Origin: Lineus longissimus | Lineage: Eukaryota > Nemertea > Pilidiophora > Heteronemertea > Lineidae | Assembly: GCF_910592395.1 (NCBI RefSeq) | Contig: NC_088324.1 | Location: forward strand, 14,102,953 to 14,162,952 | Length of the DNA: 60,000 nt | Direction of reading: 5' to 3' | Shown: positions 10,529 through 25,500 of the stretch, piece after piece | Numbering within the stretch: position 1 is the stretch's first letter | Layout: every line of letters starts with the position of its first letter | The notes under the pieces: model-generated | Told to the model about the DNA's origin: nothing | What the model saw: only the letters and a program-made list of their open reading frames with translations | The model's database searches: none | Position numbers and translations under genes: made by a program

Positions 10529-13500
10529 GTAAGTTTTCAGTCATAAATTCACTTTTTTCCGCAAAGTAGTTTCTACATGTCACTGTATCAATTTAGAATG
10601 AAAAGTACTGAAAATCTTTTCCAATTTTTGGAGTGGTGACCCAAAATGTAATTCGTCAAGATCTTGTGACTTTTATCAGGCTTTCAATCTCCCCCTGTAT
10701 TGTTCCTTATTGATTAGTTATTTAGTTGTCACATCCGGGCATTATGCTGCGAGCACTTTTCTTTGTTTTGGTCAGCTCACGCCCGGCCACTATTGGCACC
10801 TCGCCAAACTCATGAATAAGTAATGTGCGGAGATACCGCCTAGTTCGGGATATTTCTCTTCAGTGTGGTGCCCCTTCTGGTTGGTTGCCAGCGTTTGGTT
10901 TTGGATTGAGAATGTAGCACTGAAGTGGCGGATGACAAAGATTATAGTGGTAGCTAGGTTTAGGACTGTAGCCTAGATTTCTGTCAATTTGGAAAAGATA
11001 CTCAGTTGCATTTATCACTGATGTCCAAATTTGGTTTTGTTGTAGAATCTTGAGTTGAAAAGTGCAGTACGTTATGTATCATCGTGCAAGTTGAAAATGC
11101 AAGATGTGTGTTATGCGGATTTATAATTGTCAGCTCTCGAATCACTTTTTGATCTCATAACTCGCCTTTTCAACTCACAACCTAGATTTTCAAGAAGTAT
11201 CAACCGGTTGCATTTGTGGTACCTGTAACCTTCCAATTCGGCAATAGCGAGAAACCATTGTTGGGTTAATTAAAACACTTGACTTGGACCTCCATCATTT
11301 CAGTAACAGTTGAAGCGACCTTGAAAACATCTTGCAATCAATATTTTAAAGTACACTCGTTTATACAATCAGTTTATACAATCAGCAGATCGAGGTCAAT
11401 GGTGTTGGAGTACAGACACATAAGTCAGGTGGTGCCGCTCCAACTCTGGTGCTCATTGGGAAAAGAAATGTTTTCATAATAAACAATACTGATATTGTGG
11501 ACAATTTCGTGATGATATAACACAAAACAAAAAGTTTTAGAAAAGACGTACATGGTATCAAAATTATCAGGCAATTTGCAAGAAAGAAGCCATTATTGCA
11601 TTGTCAGTCTTTGTGAACAGAAATGAGGTGGATGCTCTACCTCTGGCTAAGCGATGGGACATGAGACTTTTCCAATAGATATGTGTTTTCACCAAAATAA
11701 CACTGATAGGCCAATGTAAATGTTTCTGTCATCAAACAATAAGGTACCGCGCTGCAATTTCTAGTATTTTTTGCCCTTCTGTTGAGACCGCAAATAATAG
11801 TGAGATATACGGTTGTCGTCGTAGAAGCTGACGATATGCTCCTTATACTAATGAAATGTAATTTCTTTGGCCAAGGACTCCGCTCTAGGTTGCCTAGGTT
11901 ACGCTTAATAAGTGGGCTACATCAATTGTAGTCGGTAGTTACTGAGAAAGGATCTGTGGCATAAAGTAATGTGTTCATAGCCTCACAAAATATCAGGATT
12001 TAGATTGATGGTGTCGGTGAAGTGACATTTTCAAGGATGCCAACATTTTTCGAATAGTTACATCCGGACTTTAGCATTTGTTGATGAGGTTTTTCTATAC
12101 TCCAGTAGGGGGCCCAATAGCGCCTCTCGTACAAGTCCTACATCTGCAACATGTTTTAGGGAAGTTTACCCGCCAAATATGTACACATACCCGTAGCTTT
12201 CCCTTTGTTCTTTGGCTAAGTAAAATCTTTCTGATAAAAGTTGTTGTTCCAGAGAGGCGGTATGTAAAAAAGTATGGCGGCTATTGCGTGGGATTGGGTC
12301 CATACGATAAGCCAGATTTAATCCAGGGCAAAACATAGCTTCATCTGAGTAGGTGATGTACGTATCCGACTAGCCTTTGGGAAATATAGACATTTTTTCA
12401 TCCTGTTTTTCTGCTACCAAAGAGTTGGCTTGGCAAATTCTTTGAAACAGTTTGCCATCCTTTCACATACAAGTACACCGTACATTACACTTAGTTATTT
12501 TTTACCCTATTTTCAGAACAGAATTTTTTGCGATTCAGCCTAATTTAGGGACATTTGGTCAGGCTGGCTGTTGAAAGTTATTCAGAATTCGTCCCCTTGC
12601 ATGTAAATGTAGAGAAAAAATCGTAAGGATGACCTGAATTTGGCCATTCAACGATTGCAAAAGCATCTCAAATTCAACCAAATTAGAAGTTTACTGATGA
12701 GAAGTGCATGCACTATAGTGTTTTTAGACTGACCGGTATACATGTTGGGATGGCTCTAATTCTTATTCACAGCACTGTGATTTTCGGTGCTGTTTGTCAA
12801 GTTGTGTTCGCATACCTCTCCATAGAATTTATTGACCTAAATTATTAAAATTTGAAAGCGGAGTGCAATTATTCATCCATTGACACTGGTTAGTGTCCTT
12901 TATACCATGCCCTTTCTATGCATTATTGAAGTACATTATTAATTCTGATGCATTTGTCATGTTTACATTCTGGTCGTTGATGAACTTTACAAAAGTATCT
13001 TTTCAAACACGTACTATCCATTTCATTGTAACCTTGGGCGAGATCATTGACTTTGTTATTGTATAAATGAAGGTTTAAAGTGCATGCACATTCTAGGTCC
13101 TTTAAAATATCTTTGAAATTGGATGGAGGGGTGTTGAAGGAGAAAATGTCACCCCCTGGAAGAAGTTTGAGACAGTAGTTTAAATGTGCCCCTTTGTAAA
13201 ACAGCAATCATGTTTGCAAACAATTTGCGTCTCTTGCACCAAGAAAGAATCTTACAGCAGCCTTTCTTTGGTAAGAAACACCTTTAGAACAATAGGAATT
13301 ATGCATTTGTTATTGAAGATGTGATCCGCCTACTACATGATGGCATAGTTTTTCTCGATAGAGAGGGCTTTTGATGGGGCCTTTGTTTGCTCTTGTTGTA
13401 TGCAACTCCATTTCTCGATGCAATCCCTGGAGTTGGAGAAAGAATTGAAAAAGAAGAAATTGTGAGTTGAGTCTGGTAAATGCGCACTTGGAGGAAAGAG

Positions 13501-16500
13501 TGCAATTCACCTGCTTAAACAGAACCTTATTCATTGTGTCCAGCCGACCCAAACCATCAAAAATAATCTGATATTGCTGATGACATCTTCTCTATTCTGT
13601 AGTCAGGACTGACCTTAAAATGCGTTGCCTCTCCATCCCTGGGCTCTAATGAACAATGGGATGTTTATGTTCAGAGTATCACAGGGTCCCTGTTATGACT
13701 GAGTATGACCTTGGATGTGTGATGGTGGCCCTGTACACAACATCGCTGATTGATCAATATGTCGCATGGGCGATGGTTGCAGCCTTGATGGAAGATGGAG
13801 TGGGATGGGTGGAGTTGAGCGGAAGCTCCTAGTGGCCTCCCCTACACCCAAAAGTTATAAGTTTCTCTGGTCTCTCGTTATTTATTTACAAGTAAAGGCA
13901 GTTGACTAAAAGCAACATCTAAAGTCTGCGAGCACTTGTTGTCAAGAGTAATGCAGTTGAACATGAAGTCGTTTTACCCAGCATTTTACCATGCTGCATG
14001 CCCTCCGTAATCTTCACAGGTTTTGAAAAATGCTGTATCATGATGAGCCAGAGCAAAGTAACACTGATTTGATATTGTAATTGACTTTTTTACCACCAGA
14101 TTAATGTGTTTGCACCGGATAATTCATCACTTTTGAAAGAACAGGCGATAATAAGATATTCAGAGTATCGAAAGCAATATTTTCCTTTGAAAATCCTATT
14201 CCAGTTGTGTTCAGATTGCAGTGCTGTAAGCATAATTGCACCAGGTTTCCTGTATCTGGTTCACTGGTGTGGAGAGGTACACGTACCATTGGCCTCAACG
14301 ATCGACCAAAATTGTAAAGCTGGGTTCATCGATATCCAAATGTGTGAAATGGTTTCATTTCGATTCAGTTGAAATGGGGGAAGGTTGGTTTGAAAATGAA
14401 GACACTTCAAGAGAGTTAGTGGAGGTTTGGGGGGCCCTTCTCTGTTTTGTCAACCCACCCGGCCAAAGAATATGTTATAGATCCTTTTCATGGGCTTCAT
14501 TTCAGTTCGTTGTTTGGGGCAATTGGATGCAAAGTTTGCCTTCACCAGGCACAGTGATTAATGAGCATTTCTATGCATGAGATATCAGAGCAAGGAACCT
14601 GGAGGGAAGGATGTATTGTTGGATAAATTCATATTTCCTACACCCCACCCTGCCCTGACTGAACTCTTCAAGCTAACCCTTGCCTGGTGTGTGACTGTGA
14701 GCTCCAGGAATCAACATGGCACAGATCTTGAAACAGACCAGACAAGTTCAATATTTTTTCCACCACCACACCCTGCCCTCACTACTCCGTTATTCTAGCA
14801 AACCCTCCACCCGTAAGATCTCAGGCTAGCGTAATGGCCTCCGAGTGTATGCTGGTCCATGGATTAGCGTGCTTGGCGTAGATACACACCGCTATTGATT
14901 TTATCCTCAGTCAAGGCAGGCTACCTTGATTTTGTTGATGATTGATGTGCAGGCCAAGGTTGAGTCTTAATCAGCCTATAAATGAAATTTCAAGGATTTC
15001 TCCCGGAAGAAATCAATTCATACAGTCTGCTCATGCATCCGCTTTCAAAGATTCCTTTATGAGTCTTCAATACCTAAGCAAGAAATAGCAGTTCTTGAAC
15101 ATAAATGTTTAGTTCAATTCAGGGTGGAATCTTGGGCAGTGGGGAAGGTGGGGACACTGCCAAAGCTTGCTTCTCTTCGAAGATATCATATCATATTGAT
15201 CAGCCATGTAACTCTTTCGTCTTCCTTTCCCTCGTGGAATAGAAGTCCTTCCTCAAATCCGAAATCATTTTTTGGGGGCTACCATTTTTCAGCGGCGGAA
15301 CCAAATGCCAGGAAAATGGCTGACAGCAGTTGTCCTACTGACTTGATAGTTCAGCCAGATGGATCCATCCATACCGATACCTTTCACCTTTCCTTCAGCT
15401 CATAGATTGGTGGCCTTGATCCATGAACAAACGAGAATTCCAAACCACCATCGCTTCCCCCCCTCCGTACAAGAATTAGTAATGTAGGCACCCTGCTTTG
15501 TTCATTGATTGAACCTACCAAGTACCAGAAGTAAAAACATAAAAAATGGCCACCATTGGTGAGCTGGTTTGTGATCTCCACTTGATGAAAGGTAGCTTGG
15601 GAAGTCACTAACGGATCCTGCGTTTACTGGTGAGGTGTGCTCTGTACTCCAGCTGGGCTGGTGCAAATGTGCCAACTGGTACGGGTCGCCAAAACACCCG
15701 ATGGGTGATACCGCAATCCTGATGACCTTTTGGTGTAATACTTTGCCTAAAATCTTTTCAGGATGAAGTTTTGGCGTATCTGATTTACACGCCTTCAACG
15801 AATCTTGCTCATTCCTCTGGGAACTGTAGAAATACTCCTGAAAACCTTGGCATTGTGACGTTTTATTTGTTATTTCGCCCACATAGATGTCAGTTCATCA
15901 CAACAGCTCTCCAAGTGGACTAGCACTTGATGTCAATTTAAGGGCTTTTGAGGTATTGACATCGGGAATCTGCATTAGTAGCTCACCATTTGCCTTTTGG
16001 AGGCAGTTCGAGAGGCCCAACTGCATGGGCAAATGGAAATTTCTAATGTCACCTTTATCGAGGTTAACTTTTTTCTAGCATGTTCAAATGAGGCACCGAC
16101 TGTTCTGTTCTTCCTTCACCCAGCCTTGGCCTTCGCCCATCCTATGGAATCTGTGATAGCCTAATTGCCTCCAACATAAAAGCATATATCTGTAGGAGTG
16201 CTGGAATGCTGGTTGTTGCATTCTCTGGCCATGGGGTGGTAGTTTTAACCTTTGGCAATGAAGGCCAAGGGATCTATTTGCTTGTACCTATTCTTTCTTG
16301 CAACTGCGCTTTATATACTGCTCCCGTAATAGGTGGCGCAAGAGTACCCCCAACTTTTTATGTGGAAAAAGGAAGATTTGAGTTGAGTTTAGCTCACAAG
16401 CAGTGGTGGGACTATAGGGAAGGCATGGTGGAAACAAGAAACAAATGTCACTTTCTTTTGGCCTACTCCATTGTTATTGTTATCATTTCCTTCTTTTCCT

Positions 16501-19500
16501 GTGGCTGTAGTTTTTGCGCTGTTTTCCTGCTCTTCCCATCGATGGTAAATATCATATGCCATGAAAATATCAAAATATTTACGTGATTTTCAAAAGTGTC
16601 TTTCAGCTTTGACACCTTGAGTGAGCCTTGACATCTCGCATTTAACTTTTCATTGTTAGCTTTGCCAGGGATGTATCAAAGATTATCAATAAACATGGCA
16701 GTATTGGGAAATTTTTCTAGCTTTGCTTTATTGTTTGAAATGTCAATTGCCGCCTAGTAGCCAGAGAATTTTCAATGAAGATTTGCCAAAGATTGGTTCT
16801 CATTGTTTTCCCTGCCTTTTGATTTGAGGCACTGGCGATGACTAAATATGGCTATAACTTTCCTGGAAAGAGGCAATTGTAATGTAAACATCTACATTGG
16901 TACTGACGGTGTCACTGGACTGGTGCTGTTAGGTGCTTAAATGTCAATGTCCTCTCGATTAATCCAGACGCAGATAGGCCCTACTTTTTTACTTGTTCTC
17001 AAAACAAATAGAATCACTATACAGGAACCTAACCAAGTATAGGTAAACTAACAATAGCTTCATGGAATCTTAATTGTTGGTATGGGATTTTACAAGATGG
17101 GGCTGTTCGGGTACATCTGGTGATTCAAATCCTGCCCGGACATTTTTTCGTGTGCATATGCAGAGCCAGCTGGCCGCTACATCAGCTGGTTATTTGGCTC
17201 CTACTCTAAAGTTGTTTAATGTTGGGGTATGAACAAAACAGGTCTTTTGAGGTGCGAAACAATTGACACAACAGGCACACTACAGATTGTACTACCATAT
17301 GCTCAAGGCTCTACAGCTGTGATTCAGAGTGGATGTTGTAGGAGTGGGAGTATTGACCTTGAATGACTATAAGTTTACCTCACCTGAAGTGAACAGGCTA
17401 CACAGTGCTTGTTGAGCTGCAAGCAACCGAGGCTAAATATTGATGCTTGAGAGCAGGTGAAGAGCTCTTATTTAAAGTTGAAGGCAAATTCATGCAAAAT
17501 GTGATTGCATATGAAAATATCCCTCAGATCCCCAGATCCAATGCATTGAATTGGGTCTTTAAAAAAAGGAGCAGGTTTTTCTCCCAGACCCTGGTTTGGG
17601 GGACTCGGCGCTCCACGAATACATGATACGTGGAACCTGGGTCTGTCTGGTGATATATTGATTCTCTTAGGTGATTTTGGAGTGTCATGAACGAATAAAT
17701 GGTAATAATTAACCAACAAACATATTTGAGAACACAAATTTTGTTTCTTTTTCGCAGCTAGTGTAGCCATGGGTTTATAATCCCTTTTGTGTTGGGTTAT
17801 TTTTCTGGTCAAGTAACCTTTTACAGATCCACGCTGTACACCCACACAACAACATCAGAGAAACCAGTGAAGTGACATGTCGTTATAGATTGGGAACATC
17901 GTAGGCGTTTCCTTTGGGATTCTCATCAGCAAACCTTGGAAGTACAAAAAAGAACATAAAGGAACGTATTAAAGCCAGTACAGGGTTATGGATGTAAGAC
18001 CCTGCTCTCCAATTTGCACTAGTGGCAGTGAAGAACCCTTAACATTTGATCAATTCAGCCTCTGACACATTGTTCTGCCATTTTACCAGGAATCCTGGCG
18101 TATTCCTGCACCCTCACGCCAAGTTGTCAGTAGCATTGCCATCCTTCTGCAAACAATATTCATACACAAGAGTGTCAAAGCCTGGGGGGGTCAGGATGTG
18201 GCATTCTGGTTGCTGGAAACTGACATCCTATGACGATATGGATGCCAAGAGGATGAGTAGGCCTATTCAAAATTCACTGAATTTAGTTAAAGGCTAACTC
18301 TCAGTCAGGAGTGCACTACTCGACATCTTTGACTTGCTTCTACTGTGACAAGTTATACTTCCTTTCCTGCTCTAGGCAGTGATATGCGCCATATGTTTGG
18401 CATGAAGCTTTCAAACATTTCAACTAGTCTAGTGCAGAAAGGTAAAATGTACAAGGGTGCTTGACCCTCATTCGCTCCAATTGAGGAAGTGTGCTGCAAT
18501 CAAGTACGTATCCTGAAGTGGAAATCTTGACATCCAGTTTTGCAGTGGTTTCCCAGGCTTTTCATTCAATTTCAATTTTAAAGCGGCCTTGAAAAATGCT
18601 GTTACAAAATTTTGTCGCCATTTTCTTGAATTATCACAAGTCATAAAACCAATCAGTACAAATAACATAAAGCCAACCCAGCAAATTACGCCTCATCAGC
18701 GGACGCAATGGCGCGGCGACCATTACTCTTCACTTATAATGAGCCAAGGTCAAGGCCACATTAATCACCGTTGCTCGTTTTCACGGAGCAGATGACTGAT
18801 GATTCGTTTATGATCTTCCAGCCTCAAGGTCGCAGTAAATTATGATAAAAACGCTGATCTGTTTATGGTGCTGACAGAGAGGGGAGGACTCATTTGAAAA
18901 CAGTATCATCTTTAGCGGAATTGGCCGCTAAAAAATGTTGGCTCATTTGTCTTGTTTAAACAGATTTAGACCGTTTTTTTTTTGACCCAAGGGATTTTTT
19001 GTGTCATATGAGAAATGTTTAACCATGTGATTGTCAGAAGAAAAACAAAGAGATAATTTCTCTTTTCTTCTGTGGTATTTGATGGTATCTGATCTCCAGC
19101 AGATAGGTTAAATACAAAGAAAATCTTTAATTTTTCAATGATAATACAATCGTTCACCATTCCAGAGTTGAATTGTTTGACGGATTATGAAGTGAAAATA
19201 GGATTCACATCGTTCTATTTGGACCCTTCAGGCAACATGGCCCCTCAGTACTTCTTCTTCATTTTGATCCCCCATACTGAAGATCGTTTTCTCCATTTAC
19301 AAATTTGATAAAACGTTGACCATTTCTCCGCTCTATCTTTCCAGGGTCGAATCGTTTGACAGACTGTGAAGTGAAAAAGGGATTTACATCACCGTATGTT
19401 GAACCACTCTATCAACAGACGCTCATTCCTACTGGATGTACGAGCAAGTCATTGGCGAGATCAGGGAGGGAGGTGCATGTTATAAGTGTGCTCAACTCAC

Positions 19501-22500
19501 CCGAGAATACAATCAAAGTGAAATTAATGCCCATGGATAAAACGGATGGTAAGTGTGACACTATCACTTTTGCACCAATGCTGGTGTCGGTAGCTGGGCG
19601 CCCCACCCCCTAAGGCAGCCTGCCGTTGGTGCCACAAGGATCAGCTTGGCACTCACTCAACAGACACTGCCCCAAGATTAGCTAATTGCTGCCGATGGAT
19701 CGATTGTCTACCAGCCAATTCAGCCTTCAGGTGTGATCGAGTTCAGATGGACACTTATAAACCAACTATCGTCCATGCCATCTTGTCCTTTGAGTTTGCT
19801 CGGCAGATCAGTATTACCATCACTTTCATCAAAGAGTATCCTGATGATCTATGAAGGGTTGACCATAGGTACTACCATTTTGGCTGGAACCTAAAGTTCA
19901 AAATGAAGTGAATGCCCATTTCAACTTCAAGGGTGGCAGTCTTAGTCGTCTCTCGAAAACAAAGAACTGACTCCCACCTATGAAATTAGCATTTGCTTCG
20001 ATTTGGAAGAGTTCTAGCCAAAATGGTGGTACCAATGGTCAAATCCTTAAAAACATGTATCCTTCTCTCTTCCCATCAGGTGTACTGGACAGGCAACTGG
20101 TAGTTGTCCTGCACAGTATCCAACCCGTAACATGGCAGATCATGGCGGAAAATATCATCAACCAAACACGACGTAACGTATTCCTGGTAAGTTGAAATTC
20201 CTTCCTAAGAGCGAGTTTTGACAAATGATATGACGTATCTGTATAAGGCAGCTTTTATGAAAATTGCCAAAAGAAAATGGCTGGTGCCATCCAATATTAT
20301 TTTTAGAACTTGCTATTCTTACTTCAGATACATTATGGGACATATCACAGGTGCCAAAAAAAATACAGAATTGGGAATGGTATCAAAATGAAGCCTATTT
20401 ATAACCTTAGCTGTATGAACCTGCGAATAACTCTTTTATGTCCCAAATGGACTGATTACACCCATTTTGATTTCATTGTGTTGAAAGAATCTGAGTATCA
20501 CTTATAATTGCTTAATTGCATCATAAAGTACATGTAAGTATCCCAGAACAAGGACGAGGTGACTTTCATTGCAGACTAATGTTGTATTCAATAAGTTGAC
20601 CCACTTTTTGCAATTAGATGTTATTAATTGTAATAGATATGGTGGTATGTTGAAGATTTTGCTCTGTCTGACTTTGAGTAATCAGGAGCAATTGTTGTAA
20701 TTGTTGAAGAAGGGAAAAAACAACAGAAATGGCGGTCAATTTGGGCAGTTATCATGAATTGCTTTGTGTATCTTTCAGAGCCCCCAGCTTTAAACTTCAC
20801 TAAATCCATTGCGATATGACTAAATTGTTTTATTCATTTACAAACTATATCTATGATGACATTGACAAACTAGATGTTGCATTGCGTTTCAAAAGGTTCC
20901 TCGATTGATAAGATGTCTTCATAATGTCAGCTTCATATAATCACTTTGATTTACCTGAGAAGTTTATTCTTGTACTAATGTAAGGTGTCAGGTTTTAGAC
21001 TTTGATTTTCTTAATCAGAAATTATAATCATTATTGTTGTCTGGCTTATGAAGTGTTGAATTCAAGTCTTTAAGTTGGAGTACAGTAATCTGGTGAATTG
21101 CATTAGTTCTTTGTATTTTGTTCTGGCTAAAAGTTACCCGTTCAGAGTTATTGTATATTGTAGAGTAGTATTCGCTAGAAAGTGTGAAACAGCCAGACTT
21201 TCACATGCGATGGATTAATTTTGATGTAGGTTATTGGCTTAGCTGTCATTAACTGACCACAAATTATGTGAAAGCAATGACAGAAAACTGACCCAGTGGA
21301 AGCAGACCTTGATGAAACAAAAGCAATCTACTATTCAGTATCACACCGTTCTGGTGACGTCTGCGCTAATGCTATAATTTCCCTTGGCCATCAGGGAATG
21401 CCAGGTTTCATTTCCCAATAAGTCATCATCATGGGACAGATTGATTCCTTTGGATTGTACCAGCAGCTCGATCATATCAAGGCCACTGCAACCTTTACTC
21501 TTGGAGACAATCAGAGAAAAAGTCATGAAAAGAACTTGTTCCAGTATCTTGTTTCTTCCCGGTATTTCACTCTGCAGTATCTGCAGTACCCTTGTATGAC
21601 ATAAGGGGGTCTTGGCCCCATAGCTATTTAGTAGACTGGCATTTTGCCTTATGATTATGGCTGATGTTTTCATACTAGGATTCTCTAGGCCTTGTGTCTG
21701 TTCTGTGAATATTGATTCCAAGGAATACTGGTGATATGTCCTTCATCAGTGGCAAGGTTGAGATATGCATGCCATATCAATATGTACATAAATTTTGTGT
21801 GATTGATTGCCAGATGGGGCCATCACATGTGGTGATAAGACTAACCTTGCTCGAGTTACTGGACGTTATACTTATCTCACCCAACACAGGTGGAGCTAAA
21901 ATCAACAGCCAAGGTTTTGGCCGAATGACATCTTAACTAAACCTAGTATTCTTGGGGGGTTTTGTTTGCTATCCCTGCTACATTTTGGCTTGAGACCTCT
22001 GAACTTATGTAAAAAACGATTTGTCACAATCCAGCCCTTACAGTGAAAGGTATCGATTCAATTTTAAGCTGAACCAGTATTTCCAAAAAAGTTCTTCATT
22101 TGTCATAATTTTAGTATGAAATATTGATATAGCATCAGTTAAGTGACCCTCAGTGTAACACTCCGAATATATTATGAACTTAAAAGTACATAATAATTAT
22201 CAGATTTCCAATTCAGATTGCCCACATGTAAAAAAAACTTATCGAACTCTTTCAAGGAGGTCCTAATGTTGGGTGTTTCATACAGAGTGGCACTATAACA
22301 TATCGCCTAGGTAACGTGTTTGGTAAGAAACAGATGAAACAGTTGGAACATTTTCACTCTTCACTTTCTTCTCCCGTGGTTCTCTCTGCCGCTCTGAGAA
22401 TATATTTCGGTACAGTAACCCATGACATGAATAATATTTTCCATCTCATGACCTTGTTTTCTTAATCCAGCCATGCTGGTGGAAAGATAAAAGTACATTC

Positions 22501-25500
22501 AAATGCAGAATAATTTCTCCCTGACTTGTTCGTATTCGAATTGGCATCGCGTTGGACTGTGATCTGCCAGCGTCGTCATCGCACTCGGAATACTAGCTCA
22601 GGGATAATTGACACAAAGTACATCATAAAATAGCAATCAGGAATGATAGAATGTTGCTTATTCGTACTTGATGAACTTCTGTGGTCGGTTCTGCACGTTG
22701 CAACATGGTCATCAAGTTTGTACCAAGATTAGAGACAGAGTGGGAAATCTCATTTATGGAAAGTGGTTGGTGCATAAAGACAGTGTCCAATTTTTCGATT
22801 TTCAGGTTTTGGAATGAACTGAGTAGACATTTAAAGTCATACTCTGTCAAATCATCTTTTGGGAAACTTCACTAGTATCAAGTAGATGGGACCTTTAACA
22901 ATGTATAGAAAGACTTATCAATAAGCGGTTAAAATGGTGCAACAATTAATCACACATTGTCTCAATTGGTTCCTGGTTATGAAGTGTGGAACTCAATAAA
23001 TCAACTGTTCAAAGAAATAAACTATTGATTTCTTAATGTGTCAATTATTGATTGATTTATAAAAAGTTACGATAATGTTTCTTTTTTATGCAGTGTTCCA
23101 TTTCAAACCAGTTTTAATCACCCAATCGATTGACCATCATAGAGTAGGGAGTGAATTCCGGTTGCAATGGATCTGCTGGATTCCATTGGGGTTATTCTGA
23201 AGATGCGCAAAAAGGTTGGGGTTCTGAGAACATGTATCGGCCACGCACGCACTCACCAACAGATTAATTTGTGAAGGAAAACTCATCACCTAATTAAAAC
23301 AGTAAATCTTTATAATATTTCCTCAAGCAGCTCAGCACCTTTTGATCCTGTCTTGAAAGAGTAACTTTCCCTTTTCAAGGTGGGATGCATTTAAAAAAAC
23401 GCTCATCATCTTTGATTTTCAGAGGCGTTGATCGCATGCTGTATCCATGGTAGCACTTAGCCTCTCCAGCACAGTAGGTGGTTTACCCAAATAAAGTATA
23501 CCCACAAGATTTTACAAGTGCGTGATCATGACTTATTGACTTTAAAATAATTCAAATATGACTGTTGGCAAAGATCTCCAAAGGTGATATTATCCCTTTA
23601 AAGCAAATATATATGTGAGAGCTGCTCCCATTTTCTTTTATGATCTCAGACTCAGAGATGATAAATGTCAGTTTCATTTCTACTCTAATGATAATTGAAA
23701 CTCTTCTTGATATCTTATAATTGGCTGGAATTCTTGATGTGAAATGGCCTCCAGTTCATACTAAAGTCGTATATTGTACTTTGGGATGGTGTGTATTTCC
23801 TGTTCTGATTTAAAATTAGTTATGTCTTCTGTACATTTCCACATTTGATATTGTGCCATAAATGGCTATGTTTTTAAAGGATCAATAGCATCAAGAATTC
23901 ACAAAGACTCTATAAGTCTTTATTTTAAATTCTTCACAGCATTCATCATACCTGTACTGTGTCATTTGCTATAAAAATCCTAAGCCGGATGTGTCACACT
24001 ATCACCCACTGACCTGCCAGTAATGACACATATTCCAACACATCCCTTTTGTACTATCGGCTTATAGAACCTATCGATTGGCATGGGTCAATCCTCATAA
24101 ACAAGCCGTTGATGGGAAGGTCGCGACCTTTTGTTATCAGTTCTCACGTTGATTGATCGCGATTTGGGTTGATTGGGTGTATTGTTGGTCGGGGTTGGGA
24201 AGTGTGGTTATTTGCGTGGTTGCTTGAGATCATTTCTATTGATAGGTGGCAGGCTGACATTGATCTCTTATTGTTTTATGGCGTAATGCGATATTTGAAT
24301 GTGTAGTTTTCTTTTTGAGATCGAAACGATTGTATCATGTCATATCAGTCACTCATTCAAGCCTTGAGTTGATTAGCAAACATTCAATTTGATAGAAATA
24401 AAGCACATCAGAGATTTTCTATTTGAATAATCTTTCTTTGCGTAATCTTGCTAAACACATCTATGAAATAAGCTGTACAAATGTGGAAGATTAGTGCTCA
24501 ATATTAGATAAGTCTCCAGTATGATTCATTTCAATTCCAAGTGCTATATTTTCCAATAAGCAAATTTGCAATCTTGCAAAATATCTCATCCATTGATTGC
24601 AAACAGTCTAAATTCATTTGAGTCGGAGATATTCTCGATAATATAGTTGTGGTATTCCATTCAAAAGCCTGTTATTTCCGATTTGCGATCCTCTAAATGC
24701 TGGTTAAAATATCGATATGAGAAATTGGCGTAGTGCCAAATCTGATAAATGCACTTTTTGAATTGCGAGCGCTGACGACTCTACGTTGAGTCGTTGCGAT
24801 CTGCGATGCATCGGGAAATATCGGACAGTGGGTCAAGGGTATCCCCGACGTTGCCATGGTGATGAGCTGACAATGATTAAAATGATTCACCACTTTCTGG
24901 TGGTGAGGTTGTCAACATTGAAGGTGTCAAAAGATTGCTGTTAAATTCCTGGATAATGCATTGTCGTTGGGATCCATTCTTTGCACATGTCACACATGGC
25001 ATATGGGTGCTCATTGTTTCTTGATATTGCTGTTTATAATACTGTGTGAGTCACACTGCACGGGCTTGCTAATAAAATCTGAAAAAATCTGTCCTGCGAT
25101 GTTTTTAATCAGTGTTTTGAAAGCATCCAGGGCAGGTCAGTTGTATGATTAATTCATTTTATAGAGCTACATGTGCCAACATTGAAGAAAGCAAAATGAC
25201 CACAGTATCTATTCACTCTCTCAGATCCTGAACCATCTCATTGTCTATTCAACCGTGGACAGGAGCGATACCCAGTGGCCTCATTTTCTAATTAACACAC
25301 ACATACTTGTTAATTACTGGTCAGCTCATGGTCCCCAAGCTTATCCCTCGCTATGCCCGCTGTCTGCATACATGATGGAGGAAAGAATCAGCCGTTGCCA
25401 ATGCTTCAGGAAACCTCAGAATGCCAAATCTTGGCTTAAGCCAGGATTGGGATAAAATGTCAAAGTTGATTGGATGTCAAAGTTCATGACTGCACTCAGA

